Shown here piece by piece: positions 20,180 through 28,406 of a stretch of 49,087 bases of DNA (positions within the stretch are counted from its first letter, which is position 1; the number at the start of each line of letters is the position of its first letter). A model generated the notes under the pieces. The model was not told the DNA's origin. It ran no database searches and saw only the letters and a list, made by a program, of their open reading frames with translations. The DNA lies in IMG/VR virus record IMGVR_UViG_3300035180_001555, positions 1 to 49,087 of that record. One strand, given 5' to 3'. The translations under genes and the position numbers were made by a program. Source of the stretch: a virus.

Positions 20180-22726
20180 ATGGCTAAGTCATTCACTTTC
20201 GACGGCGGAACACTAATTACCCCCACGGCAGTTAGCCGTTATACTGTACAGTCTCTACCTACTGGCCTTACGGCCAATGGCATTCTTATGCTTGTCGGTG
20301 AGGCCGACGCGGGGCAGGACGTAACTCTTGAGTCAGACATTGAATCCAATTTCTTTGGTCCTGACCAACTGTCTGACGTTGTGGCTAAGTACAAGTCTGG
20401 CCCTCTAGTAGACGCCTTCCGTGGTGCTGTTTCGCCTAGCACCGACCCTGAGCTTGTCGGTTCTATTGGCGGTGCCATTCTAGTTAAGACAAACGTTGGT
20501 GTCAAGGCTTCAGGTGCTCTTCCTAAGATTGGTGGCGGCACTTACGCTACTCTTGCCGATAAGTCGTACGGTAAAATCGGCAACCTAATCGCCTACCAGA
20601 CGACTTCGGCACAAGCCGAGTCTGCTCCTACTACTGGTTTGTTTACTTGGATTCCTCCTGTAGGAGTCGTAACTTACGCGGTGCGTCTTAACGGTGGCTT
20701 GCCTCTTGGCACTACTATTGCTGCTTCTGCTACTCCAAGCGCTGCCGTAACCACATTTGGTGGTCTGGCCGGTCTTGTCTCAGCAGGTGGCACTTCTCGC
20801 GGCACGCTTGCATCTTTTGCCTCTCGCAGCGTTTCAGGTGCTCTAAACGGCACGAACGGTCTTATTTTGACCGCAACCAACTTCTCTTGGGACGTTACGC
20901 CGAGCGTTGGGGACACTGTAATGATTCCTGCTAGTGCGCCAGCTAACATTGCGGGTGCCAGTCAGCAGAACGTGGGTTGCTATGTTGTAACTGCTTCGAC
21001 AACCACCACCATCACCATGACTAAGTTGTCAGATGCTGGTAAGGTAACTCCTTCTCCTGTGGCCGGTGTAATTACTGCCCCTGTAGCGATTGTGACTACC
21101 GCTCTTGCGGCCGTTACCGATATTGTCGCTTATGCCCCCATCTCGATTTCGGCGGTAGCGAGTACGGTTGTTGACGGTCTCGGCAAGACACTTGAAATCG
21201 TTGAACTTGCTGGTGCCGACCTGCTGTCTCGTTGCGCTTTTGCCCTTTCTACTTCTCCGGTTTCGTGGGTAAGTAAGACTGGTGCTCCCCAAATCGTTTC
21301 AGCAGCCGCAGAGTACAAGGTAACTCTTGCGGATAGTCGTGCTATCGACTCTGTTTCGGAGAGTCTAACTGTTGGTGGCGAAGTAGCTCTCAAGCTCTCG
21401 TATCTTACCACAAACGCCGTGACTACTTCAACTGTCACTATTTCTGCCACTCAGCTAACAACGACAGTGACTGGCGGTACAGGCGCTGCTCTTACGCTAA
21501 GTCTGGCAGATTTCCCTACCATCCAGGCTCTTGCCGACTTTATTAACGCTCAAACCGGTTATGTGTGTGCGGTTGGTAACGGTGCCCTTGGCACTCTACC
21601 TCCTTCCGCTCTTGACCGCGTAACTGCGGTAGGTATTGGTAGCAACTGGGGTGCTGGCAACTGCCGCATTAAGATTGACGCTTACCGCCTCTTTAGCGCT
21701 ATTTCGGCCTCAAATCTTCTCCAGCTTGGAACTACAACGGTCGCTCGTGCGGGTGCCGGTCTCCCTGACGTGATGGCCGCTCAGAGTTTCTTGACTGGTG
21801 GCTCTCGCGGTGGAACTTCAGACACTTCCGTAGTGGCTGGATTGGCTGCTCTCGAAAACGCGCGCGGTAACTTCGTTGTGCCTCTATTTAGCCGTGATGC
21901 GACCTCGGATATCAGCGACGGCCTAACTGACTCGACTAGCACTTACACTCTAACTGGTGTAACTACGGCTGTCAAGAACCACTGCATCGCTGTCTCGAAC
22001 GTAAAACGTGCCCGTAACCGTCAAGGCATTGTCTCTATCGCTTCGACCTTTGCTCTTTCGCAGGCTCTTGCTCAGAACATCGCGTTTTTCCGTAATAACG
22101 TTGTGATTCAGGACGACCGCTGGACTGACTCGGCTGGTAACCCAGTACAGTTTCTTCCTTGGATGACTGCCACGAAGGCAGCTGCCATGCAGGCTATCGG
22201 CTTCTATCGCTCAATCGAAGGCAAGACCATTAACACCAGTGGGCTAGTTAGCCGTGTGGGTGACTTTAACTCTAGGTCTGACGGTCAGGTTGACGCAGCT
22301 TGTCTTGCCGGCCTAATGGTTGCTCGCCCTGTACCTAATGGTGGCGGCTGGGCGTGGGTAAGTGACCAGACTTCCTACGGTAAGACTGGCGACACTGGTG
22401 GGTTCGTCTTTAACTCGTTGCAGGCCGTCTACAACGCCGACCTCGTATCTGTGGACGCTGCCCAGAAGCTTCAGGCGGCATTCGTTGGTCAGTCTACTGC
22501 TGATATTTCAGCGAGCTTGGGTCGTACATACATGGAAGGTTTGCTGGCAAACTACCTGCGCCAGAAGCTCTTGTCTGTTTCGGATGACGCTCCTAAGGGC
22601 TACAAGAGCCTGAGCGTAAAGATTGTCGGCAACGTAATGGTAATTTCAGTCGAAATCAAGCTAAGTTCGACTCTTGACTACATCGTCCTCAACTTCGCAA
22701 TTACCCAAGTCACCCAGAGCGCTTAA
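20180..22726 (+). CDS. Tail sheath protein (848 aa)
   Basis: Begins MAKSFTFDGGTLITPTAVSR, with GAGGA before ATG. The C-terminal about 300 residues show the sheath core: NVKRARNRQGIVSIASTF, AQNIAFFRNNVVIQDDRWTD, PVQFLPWMTATKAAAMQAIG, a stretch with RPVPNGGGWAWVSDQT, and a final beta-rich segment (KSLSVKIVGNVMVISVEIKL). This matches the domain that forms the contractile layer. The long middle, rich in Thr/Ala/Val, is an inserted surface domain, so at 848 aa it is longer than T4 gp18 (659 aa). The tube gene follows after 15 bases. In the virion it polymerises around the tube and contracts on infection. Confidence 0.9.
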   Translation: MAKSFTFDGGTLITPTAVSRYTVQSLPTGLTANGILMLVGEADAGQDVTLESDIESNFFGPDQLSDVVAKYKSGPLVDAFRGAVSPSTDPELVGSIGGAILVKTNVGVKASGALPKIGGGTYATLADKSYGKIGNLIAYQTTSAQAESAPTTGLFTWIPPVGVVTYAVRLNGGLPLGTTIAASATPSAAVTTFGGLAGLVSAGGTSRGTLASFASRSVSGALNGTNGLILTATNFSWDVTPSVGDTVMIPASAPANIAGASQQNVGCYVVTASTTTTITMTKLSDAGKVTPSPVAGVITAPVAIVTTALAAVTDIVAYAPISISAVASTVVDGLGKTLEIVELAGADLLSRCAFALSTSPVSWVSKTGAPQIVSAAAEYKVTLADSRAIDSVSESLTVGGEVALKLSYLTTNAVTTSTVTISATQLTTTVTGGTGAALTLSLADFPTIQALADFINAQTGYVCAVGNGALGTLPPSALDRVTAVGIGSNWGAGNCRIKIDAYRLFSAISASNLLQLGTTTVARAGAGLPDVMAAQSFLTGGSRGGTSDTSVVAGLAALENARGNFVVPLFSRDATSDISDGLTDSTSTYTLTGVTTAVKNHCIAVSNVKRARNRQGIVSIASTFALSQALAQNIAFFRNNVVIQDDRWTDSAGNPVQFLPWMTATKAAAMQAIGFYRSIEGKTINTSGLVSRVGDFNSRSDGQVDAACLAGLMVARPVPNGGGWAWVSDQTSYGKTGDTGGFVFNSLQAVYNADLVSVDAAQKLQAAFVGQSTADISASLGRTYMEGLLANYLRQKLLSVSDDAPKGYKSLSVKIVGNVMVISVEIKLSSTLDYIVLNFAITQVTQSA

Positions 22727-22741
22727 TTAGGAGAAAATAAA

Positions 22742-23215
22742 ATGGCTGCAAGCAAAGTAATGCACGGCGCCCGTGCCAAGGTATTTATCGCTGACCCAAA
22801 TACTGGTATTCCGCAGTTAATTGGCATTTTTAGCCAAATTAGTTGGGGTCTTAGCTATGACGTTCAGCCCGTTTTCATCTTGGGTCGTATGGGTCCTGAC
22901 GAAACTGTCTACACCGCTCAAGAGCCCGTTTCGATTTCTTGCAGCGGCTTCCGTGTGGTTGGTGCTGGTGCCCACCGGTTGGCGAAGATGCCCAACGTTC
23001 GTGACTTATTGACTCACGAATACCTTACCATTTCGGTAAGTGACCGTCAATCAAATCGAGAAATCGCCAAGTTCCACTCTGTGCGCCCCGTTTCCTATTC
23101 GACGTCGTTGAATGCCCGCAATATCGAAGAAATTAGCGTCAACTACATTGGCCTACTTGTCGATGACGAAGACACTGTTCTTGCGGAGCGTGCTGACGCG
23201 GCCAAGCTGCCTTAA
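22742..23215 (+). CDS. Tail tube protein (157 aa)
   Basis: AGGAGAAAATAAA precedes ATG. Begins MAASKVMHGARAKVFIADPN; the sequence GIFSQISWGLSYDVQPVFIL followed by GRMGPDETVYTAQEPVSISC has the strand order of gp19/T4-type inner-tube proteins, and length (157 aa) matches them (T4 gp19 163 aa). It follows the sheath gene, as is usual in myoviruses. The monomer forms stacked hexameric rings that carry DNA. A Rho-independent terminator follows at 23239-23271. Confidence 0.88.
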   Translation: MAASKVMHGARAKVFIADPNTGIPQLIGIFSQISWGLSYDVQPVFILGRMGPDETVYTAQEPVSISCSGFRVVGAGAHRLAKMPNVRDLLTHEYLTISVSDRQSNREIAKFHSVRPVSYSTSLNARNIEEISVNYIGLLVDDEDTVLAERADAAKLP

Positions 23216-23238
23216 TATCGAATTAATCCTCGAACTAA

Positions 23239-23271
23239 CCCTAGTCCTGCAAAGGGCTGGGGTTTTGTTTT
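23239..23271 (+). terminator. Rho-independent terminator after the tail tube gene
   Basis: CCCTAGTCCT (23239-23248), GCAA loop (23249-23252), AGGGCTGGGG (23253-23262): a 10-bp stem with two G-U pairs, followed by TTTTGTTTT (23263-23271). It ends sheath-tube transcription. It also overlaps the 3' end of the opposing gene at 23270. Confidence 0.9.
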
Positions 23272-23557
23272 AGGGGCCCGAAATAAGGTAGTCAAAAAAT
23301 TTCAAAAGAAATGACGCAACAATTACGTTCGCTAAGGTACCACAAAAAGCCGTCCAAATAAGTTGTCTAGCTCTATTGACAAGTTGCTGACGGACAATAT
23401 CTACGGCAAGGGCAGACGGGAACAAAATCTGGTCCATCTGAGAAATAGCATCCTTAGCGAACCTCTTCGATAAATATTCTAGCGCAAGTGAGTGAGTCTT
23501 GAGTAGAGCAGAAGAGGTCGCAAGTAGGCACAAAAAGCTTAAAATTGAGTTTTGCAT
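23270..23557 (-). CDS. Antisense-oriented small membrane protein (95 aa), moron-like
   Basis: Begins MQNSILSFLCLLATSSALLK. An N-terminal hydrophobic segment (residues about 5-20) and a C-terminal one (about 66-90, LIWTAFCGTLANVIVASFLL) flank a soluble helical part (FAKDAISQMDQIL). It is the only leftward gene within the 13883-24869 tail-and-lysis block, and carries its own consensus-type promoter. Genes of this layout (own promoter and terminator, opposite to flanking late genes) are often morons, e.g. superinfection-exclusion or host-modifying membrane proteins. No family match. Confidence 0.65.
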   Translation of the reverse strand: MQNSILSFLCLLATSSALLKTHSLALEYLSKRFAKDAISQMDQILFPSALAVDIVRQQLVNRARQLIWTAFCGTLANVIVASFLLKFFDYLISGP

Positions 23558-23564
23558 TTTTCAG

Positions 23565-23593
23565 ATAGTACCAGCCCAAAGACCTCTTGCCAA
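23565..23593 (-). promoter_or_regulatory. Early-type promoter of the antisense membrane gene
   Basis: On the minus strand TTGGCA (23588-23593), 17-base spacer, TACTAT (23565-23570) preceded by TGG (extended -10), then exactly 7 bases to ATG 23557. No Shine-Dalgarno. Same -10 and spacing as the operon promoter at 10082-10111. Confidence 0.7.
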
Positions 23594-23606
23594 GCCAGAA
23601 AGAAAG

Positions 23607-23819
23607 ATGTATAAGTGCGTCATGCACTTTCAAGGTAATTCCCCGACCCCTCCACGTATTGCTGGCCACGAACTTCCTCACCAGAAGGAAGACTCCACTC
23701 AAGAAGACCTTGACCACAGTGAGCTTGCTGTTGATTTTGCCAAGGCGTGCCCTCTTGCTAGCGAGGTAGTTCTTCGTATTGACGGCAAGGTTTTTGTCGG
23801 TCGTACCGAGAACATTTAA
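23607..23819 (+). CDS. Hypothetical protein (70 aa)
   Basis: Begins MYKCVMHFQGNSPTPPRIAG from ATG 23607 after AGAAAGAAAG; longer in-frame starts (23499) would run into the promoter of the opposing gene. Ends VVLRIDGKVFVGRTENI. It is compact, without a recognised domain, and overlaps the next gene's ATG (TAATG). It restarts rightward transcription after the antisense gene; no TAATCT box is seen in front of it, so it may depend on readthrough or another promoter. Confidence 0.6.
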   Translation: MYKCVMHFQGNSPTPPRIAGHELPHQKEDSTQEDLDHSELAVDFAKACPLASEVVLRIDGKVFVGRTENI

Positions 23820-24172
23820 TGCGAGTTCTTACTAATTCAGAAGAAATTAGTCAAGCTTTAACGGCCCTTGGACACGAAGCGGTTAGCGTTAAGGATTTGA
23901 TTAATGTCAACCCTGATGACGACAAGCGTGTCACTGCCATTTGGGAAGAGGTTTTGAAGTCAGAAGCCATTGCTCTTAAGGCGACAAATATTTTGAGTAA
24001 CTTTGTGTCAGGGGCTTCGATGGCTTACGGACGTATGGTCTACGTTCTCGAAGACTTAGACTGCCCAATGAAGTACGGTGAACTCGGGTACTTTACGGGG
24101 GCCTCCAAGTCGATGAAGTTTTTTGACACGATTCCTGACCTCGTTGCCGGAATGGTTCTGGACAACCAATAA
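23819..24172 (+). CDS. Hypothetical helical protein (117 aa)
   Basis: Begins MRVLTNSEEISQALTALGHE, with a start-stop overlap. Mostly helical, contains AIWEEVLKSEAIALKATNIL and a C-terminal acidic-hydrophobic helix (TIPDLVAGMVLDNQ). No family recognised. Located between the tail tube and the holin-like pair. Confidence 0.65.
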   Translation: MRVLTNSEEISQALTALGHEAVSVKDLINVNPDDDKRVTAIWEEVLKSEAIALKATNILSNFVSGASMAYGRMVYVLEDLDCPMKYGELGYFTGASKSMKFFDTIPDLVAGMVLDNQ

Positions 24173-24176
24173 GCAA

Positions 24177-24182
24177 TAATCT
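24177..24182 (+). promoter_or_regulatory. TAATCT late box, 7 nt before ATG 24190
   Basis: Lies after the previous gene's stop and is independent of it. Exactly 7 bases (TAATTGC) to ATG; no Shine-Dalgarno. Confidence 0.65.
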
Positions 24183-24189
24183 TAATTGC

Positions 24190-24585
24190 ATGAGTGAAGA
24201 TGCCGTTCAGAGCCAGTTGTCTGGCCACGAAGACCGACTACAACGCCTAGAGACAACCACTCAGGACGTGTCTGTAAGATTGGCCGAAGTGGCTACTACA
24301 CAGACCCACATTCGTGACGACCTACAAGAGCACCGCACAGACCTAGTAAAGCGTCTTGATGACGGATTTGCGTCGTTGCACGAAAAAATCGAATCGCACG
24401 AGAGTAATATTAAGTCTCACTCGGCTCGACTACTGCCCCTTGAAAGTTACGTTGCAGACATTACTAAAAGCCGAGTAGAGCGTCACGCCACCGCAAAGAA
24501 GGTGGCTGTTGGCGTTCTACTTGCTGGTGCTGGTGTTTTTGTGACCAAGGGCGTAGAGCTATTTATCGCTTGGGTAAGTGGCTAA
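24190..24585 (+). CDS. Coiled-coil protein with C-terminal membrane anchor (XhlA-like, lysis candidate)
   Basis: 131 aa. Residues about 5-95 are charged with heptad-like spacing (SGHEDRLQRLETTTQDVSVR, HIRDDLQEHRTDLVKRLDDG), then RVERHATAKKVAVGVLLAGA enters a single transmembrane segment near residues 107-130 ending FIAWVSG. This order, a cytoplasmic coiled coil plus C-terminal anchor, is that of haemolysin XhlA-type proteins that accompany holins. The holin-like gene downstream overlaps its stop. The start is assigned by the TAATCT-7nt spacing. Confidence 0.7.
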   Translation: MSEDAVQSQLSGHEDRLQRLETTTQDVSVRLAEVATTQTHIRDDLQEHRTDLVKRLDDGFASLHEKIESHESNIKSHSARLLPLESYVADITKSRVERHATAKKVAVGVLLAGAGVFVTKGVELFIAWVSG

Positions 24586-24869
24586 TGCGCACCCTATACC
24601 TTGACAATGGCTTCAGGTCTCGCAAGATGTGGATGACGTACTTCGTCATCTTGCTGATGGCTTTGGGCTATTTGGCGGTTGTGGTGTGGCCAGGGCTGGC
24701 TGCGATATACGCCCAGTATTGCACGAGTCTTTTGGCGGCTACCACCATTTATACGGGTGGGAACGCGGCTGTCAAGTGGATGGGAACAAAAATCCACCCA
24801 GACGTGTTTGCTGCACACCAAAAGGCGGCCGAGTCAGATTCGACCCAGCCGCCTTCGCAATCAGCTTAA
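24585..24869 (+). CDS. Holin-like membrane protein (94 aa)
   Basis: ATG overlaps the stop of the coiled-coil gene (TAATG). Begins MRTLYLDNGFRSRKMWMTYF; two hydrophobic segments are visible, residues about 16-37 (WMTYFVILLMALGYLAVVVW) and about 39-60 (LAAIYAQYCTSLLAATTIYT), followed by a polar C-terminal tail rich in Ser, Pro and Gln. Two transmembrane segments, a short basic start and pairing with an XhlA-like gene fit a class II holin. No endolysin is in the window, so the assignment is by architecture only. Confidence 0.7.
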   Translation: MRTLYLDNGFRSRKMWMTYFVILLMALGYLAVVVWPGLAAIYAQYCTSLLAATTIYTGGNAAVKWMGTKIHPDVFAAHQKAAESDSTQPPSQSA

Positions 24870-24870
24870 G

Positions 24871-26214
24871 TTATTCAGTCTTGTCGCCCAAAACTCCGGG
24901 GACAGAATTCCGTACGCCATTGCCCTGATGGTCGCTCGTGTCAAGCGAATTAATCAGTTCCTCTCTCGCTCCCGAAGTAAAACCCATCTTACTCTTCTGA
25001 GTTTTTGCCGGGGCAGCCCATCCAGAGTCAAAAGCCATCTGGTAAACCTCGGCAATCGTCATTACAGCAAGCTTTTCGGTCTTGCCGGTAAGTCTCTTGA
25101 AGACGGCACTGGCAGTCTTTCCAGAAAGAGGCCCAACATTGATTTGGGTTGACAGACGACCGGGGCGAAGAACGGCCCTGTCGAAGTTCTGGTGCTCGCG
25201 GTTAGTAGTTACGACAACCCGAACATTGAGCATCTTACCGACAATTCCGTCACCCACATTAAGCAGGGCCGTAACCATACTAGTTCCGCCCTCTTCGCGG
25301 GGAGCAACTGCGTCATCGCCATCTTCCACAATCAGAACGATTGGGCTTTCGCTACCCTTCTTGAGCTTGAGCATGGCCATTACACCTTCTGGCTCGGAAA
25401 CAGAGCGGATATCGTTGTGGGGAACAAGAACAATATATCCGAACTCAATATCGTTCAACAGGGCTTGGACCATATGCGTCTTTCCGGTCCCGGGAGGACC
25501 ATTCAGAATCGAAAGGCGCCCACGAGGATTATGTGAATTGAGTTCCTCAACCATTCTATCGTAAAGCTCGATGGTTTCCGGCTCATAGTTACCCCTTTCG
25601 AGTGGGATAGAAGCTCTGCCAATCGACATGAATTGGGGGCCGTTCTGGGTAGGCACCATCGTATAGATTTGGCCGCTTTGAACTTCAATCTCAAGCTCCT
25701 TCATGCACATGAGCTTAGAGTCTAACTCATGTACGATTTTCGTAACTTCGCTGGTTCTAGCCGCATCGAAGTCGACTTTAATGTCAGTGTTATTGATTAC
25801 GTAAATCTCAGGGAATTCAGGGTGGACGGCCATCGCGTAAATGGCAAAGTCGTCATGGCCCGTGTCCGAATCGTCAAATGGTTCGACGATTGTGTTCGGA
25901 TTCTTTTTAGCAAGGTCGTCCACAATTGACATTTGGATGAACTTATTAGTCCAAACACTAAGGACGTGCAGCCCGACGCTTTCTACAGTCTTAATAACTT
26001 CTTCGGGGCTGCTGAGTTCAGGCTTGAGAGCGGCCTTAAACACCTTTTTATCTAAAGTGCCTACTTCATTACCAAACCGAACAACGGTAGCTACGCCACC
26101 CCTTGCCTCAATCACACGATTAACGGCCTTTTTAAGCGGAAGTTCAGAAGTCGCATATTCAAAAGCAAAATCTGTGGGTACGAATTCTTTCATCCATTCA
26201 GGTTGAGTTGCCAT
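24871..26214 (-). CDS. AAA+ ATPase (447 aa)
   Basis: A large N-terminal part (residues 1-about 225) of unknown fold precedes an AAA+ core: Walker A GPPGTGKT (239-246), Walker B VLIVEDGD (293-300), sensor-like VVVTTNREHQNFDRAVLRPG with an arginine-finger-like LRPGR, as in FtsH/Cdc48-type AAA proteins. AAA proteins remodel proteins or nucleic acids using ATP; the substrate here is unknown. Two starts are possible: ATG 26214 (MATQPEWMKEF) and ATG 26193; the first is used. It overlaps the previous gene by 25 bases. Cytoplasmic. Ends convergent with the holin-like gene, with 1 base between. Confidence 0.85.
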   Translation of the reverse strand: MATQPEWMKEFVPTDFAFEYATSELPLKKAVNRVIEARGGVATVVRFGNEVGTLDKKVFKAALKPELSSPEEVIKTVESVGLHVLSVWTNKFIQMSIVDDLAKKNPNTIVEPFDDSDTGHDDFAIYAMAVHPEFPEIYVINNTDIKVDFDAARTSEVTKIVHELDSKLMCMKELEIEVQSGQIYTMVPTQNGPQFMSIGRASIPLERGNYEPETIELYDRMVEELNSHNPRGRLSILNGPPGTGKTHMVQALLNDIEFGYIVLVPHNDIRSVSEPEGVMAMLKLKKGSESPIVLIVEDGDDAVAPREEGGTSMVTALLNVGDGIVGKMLNVRVVVTTNREHQNFDRAVLRPGRLSTQINVGPLSGKTASAVFKRLTGKTEKLAVMTIAEVYQMAFDSGWAAPAKTQKSKMGFTSGAREELINSLDTSDHQGNGVRNSVPGVLGDKTE

Positions 26215-26540
26215 ATTTTTGAGTAGGGTTCTGTCCTTGTTTCGAGTTCTTTAAATAAACGTTCAGTGTTGACTTCTAATATTGAAGCGTGCCGCGAGGT
26301 GGGCAAGTCAAAAAAATACCAAATACGAGAAAGTTCATTGAGGGCGGCGGATCTACTGCCGCCAAATATTCTTCCGTGAAAATTGCCGGCCGTAACAGCC
26401 CGACTCATTATCTTTTCCCATTGTGAGGTTTCGTTTTCGGGACCAACGTACTCGATTTTGAAACCAGCGTCAAGCAGCATGTCTACGGCGACGTTCGTAT
26501 TCGCATCGTATGGGTTAATAACAGTCTTCCTCGCGAACAT
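26190..26540 (-). CDS. Hypothetical protein (116 aa)
   Basis: Begins MFARKTVINPYDANTNVAVD. A basic/polar protein with a probable alpha/beta fold (VDMLLDAGFKIEYVGPENE, GRIFGGSRSAALNELSRIW). No family recognised. GGGAG precedes the ATG inside the previous small gene, which it overlaps by 26 bases; its end overlaps the AAA+ gene start. Confidence 0.6.
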   Translation of the reverse strand: MFARKTVINPYDANTNVAVDMLLDAGFKIEYVGPENETSQWEKIMSRAVTAGNFHGRIFGGSRSAALNELSRIWYFFDLPTSRHASILEVNTERLFKELETRTEPYSKIWQLNLNG

Positions 26541-26631
26541 CAGTCAAAACAACTCCCGAGTCACGCGACTTCACAAGGCCAATTGGCAGGGAGGCATTGA
26601 GGGCCTCTTGCAACTCCGCAATGATAGCCAT
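26515..26631 (-). CDS. Small hypothetical protein (38 aa)
   Basis: ATG 26631 is preceded by AAAGGGGTAAAC, a strong ribosome site. The 38-residue product (MAIIAELQEALNASLPIGLV..., ending VREEDCY) is helical at the start. It starts immediately after the RtcB gene and overlaps the gene below. The strong ribosome-binding site is the main support. Confidence 0.65.
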   Translation of the reverse strand: MAIIAELQEALNASLPIGLVKSRDSGVVLTDVREEDCY

Positions 26632-26633
26632 GT

Positions 26634-27842
26634 TTACCCCTTTACGCAAAGTACCTGTTTAAGTGTTGCTACGGTTTCGACGTTTGACTTTTGGGATTCC
26701 ATTACGGCGTCAATTGACTTGTAGGCCCCCGGAGTTTCGTCGATTACACCTTCGTCCTTGCGGCACTCGACGCCTTTTGTAGCATTAGCGTGGTCTTCAA
26801 GAGAGAAAGTCTTCTTCGCGACACCGCGTGACATACGCCGACCCGCACCGTGAGAGCAAGAGTCGAAGGTGTCTTCCCGACCGTTTCCACGCACAATGTA
26901 GCTACGGGTACCCATTGACCCGGGAATAATACCGAGTTCGCCCTTACGCACCCTTACTGCCCCCTTACGGGTAACCCAGACGTTTTCGCCGTAGTGATTT
27001 TCCATGGAAACATAATTATGGTGGCAGTTTACCGCGTTCGAAACGGTCTCAACAGGCCTACCAAGGTCAAGAGACATGGCCATAAGAGTGTTATGGAGCA
27101 TGACGTTACGGCTCGAATAAGCGTAATTTTGAGCCCATTCCATGGCTACGACATAGTCCTTGTAGTATTGGCTATTTTCGGGCAGGTATGCCATGTCCAT
27201 GTCAGGAAGATTAATGTACCAATTCCGCATTTCTTCCTTGGCTCGCTCGATGAAAAATGAGCCAATCCGATTTCCAGCCCCTCGTGAACCAGAATGCAGC
27301 ATTACCCAGACGTTCTGGTTGGTATCAAGGCAGACTTCAACGAAGTGGTTTCCGGTGCCAAGTGTGCCGAACTGGCGCATAACGAACTTGGACTCAATGT
27401 CCGGGTACTTTCGGCACAAGCTCAAGTAAGTTCCAAGCTTCTCGGGCTGAACCAGAGAGCCCATAATCGTAGGCTCCGACTCCCAAGAGCCGATTTCCCC
27501 CGGCCCGCCGTGAGGTACAAGCCCCTCAATGGTCGAGCGCATTGACTTGAGGCTGTCTGGAAGGTCCGAGGCCTTAAGGTTTGTCTGAACCGCAATCATT
27601 CCACAGCCGATATCAACCCCGACAAAAGCCGGCACAATCACGCGCTTTGTGGGAATTACACTGCCAACCGTACAGCCCTTGCCGGCATGTACGTCTGGCA
27701 TGACAGCCACATGGTGTCCAAGGAAAGGGAGCTTCGAAAGCTGGGTCAGCTGCTTGCGAGCTTCTGCTTCGAACTCTACGCCAATGGTCCAAGCCTTAAC
27801 AGGCTTTCCGTCATCTTCCTTAAACACCACGTGGTCAGTCAT
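26634..27842 (-). CDS. rtcB: RtcB RNA ligase (402 aa)
   Basis: Length equals bacterial RtcB (about 408 aa). Catalytic and metal-binding motifs are present: PDVHAGKGCTVGSVI near residue 50, GVDIGCGMIAV with the metal-binding Cys, GTGNHFVEV, HSGSRGAGN, HHNYV, and the nucleotidylation motif SHGAGRRMSR with its histidine. RtcB joins RNA ends bearing a 2',3'-cyclic phosphate or 3'-phosphate to 5'-OH ends in a GTP-dependent reaction, so it can reseal tRNAs cut by host anticodon nucleases. GGAGATTAA precedes the ATG. It is in the leftward block that also holds the AAA+ ATPase. Confidence 0.95.
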   Translation of the reverse strand: MTDHVVFKEDDGKPVKAWTIGVEFEAEARKQLTQLSKLPFLGHHVAVMPDVHAGKGCTVGSVIPTKRVIVPAFVGVDIGCGMIAVQTNLKASDLPDSLKSMRSTIEGLVPHGGPGEIGSWESEPTIMGSLVQPEKLGTYLSLCRKYPDIESKFVMRQFGTLGTGNHFVEVCLDTNQNVWVMLHSGSRGAGNRIGSFFIERAKEEMRNWYINLPDMDMAYLPENSQYYKDYVVAMEWAQNYAYSSRNVMLHNTLMAMSLDLGRPVETVSNAVNCHHNYVSMENHYGENVWVTRKGAVRVRKGELGIIPGSMGTRSYIVRGNGREDTFDSCSHGAGRRMSRGVAKKTFSLEDHANATKGVECRKDEGVIDETPGAYKSIDAVMESQKSNVETVATLKQVLCVKG

Positions 27843-27857
27843 TTAATCTCCAACTAC

Positions 27858-27971
27858 TTATTCAATGGGAATCTTATGGGTGTGAAGCTTCTGGGTTGCG
27901 AACAATACCTCTAAGTGCTTCCACATCTTATCAGCAACACCCTTGGTTTGGCAAGCAGAAGCGAAACCCTC
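27858..27971 (-). pseudogene. In-frame continuation beyond the stop of the 27972 gene; possible truncated gene
   Basis: Directly after the TAA of the upstream gene (27972-27974), the same frame is open for 37 codons with protein-like sequence (GFASACQTKGVADKMWKHLE, ending KLHTHKIPIE). The only start is an ATG at residue 16, which would leave 22 residues with no clear ribosome site. It may be a stop-codon readthrough extension of the upstream protein, a gene that lost its start, or a decayed gene. No family recognised. Confidence 0.4.
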
Positions 27972-28406
27972 TTAGTCGTGGTTGTAGTATTCTTCTACCA
28001 CAATTCCATCCTTGGTCGCCATAACTTTTACGCTATCTCCAAAGGAGATCTGAAAAATGTCGTTGTCGATCAATTCACCTTCAAGTTCACTAACCGCTTC
28101 CTCCAGTGGGTTAGTGTCACGCCACGAAACCTCAAGCCAGCCGCCCGAGCCATCATCCTTATTGCCGTACCCACTAAAGTCATTTAGACTCGGGTCTTCG
28201 TCCTTCGTGTAGTGGAACTCGTGTACACTAAAGACGCACGGCTCACCGTCATTGAAGCTTGGGGCATACTGGGTCCAAGCAATGCCAGTAATTTCCGGGT
28301 GCTTCTCAAAAAACTCCTTAAAATCGGCATCAAGGCCGGACTTTCCATGTGTCTTCATCTGCTTGCGGAGTTCGTCCATCTGCTTCTTAAGCTCTTTAAT
28401 CGACAT
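27972..28406 (-). CDS. Conserved phage hypothetical protein (144 aa)
   Basis: Begins MSIKELKKQMDELRKQMKTH, a helix, then FKEFFEKHPEITGIAWTQYA and FNDGEPCVFSVHEFHYT, a pattern recurrent in phage genomes (helical start, KHPEIxxIxWTQYxPxFNDGxPCxFxV). No biochemical function is known to me. Its ATG overlaps the previous gene's end by 11 bases. The reading frame remains open after its TAA (see 27858-27971). Confidence 0.75.
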   Translation of the reverse strand: MSIKELKKQMDELRKQMKTHGKSGLDADFKEFFEKHPEITGIAWTQYAPSFNDGEPCVFSVHEFHYTKDEDPSLNDFSGYGNKDDGSGGWLEVSWRDTNPLEEAVSELEGELIDNDIFQISFGDSVKVMATKDGIVVEEYYNHD

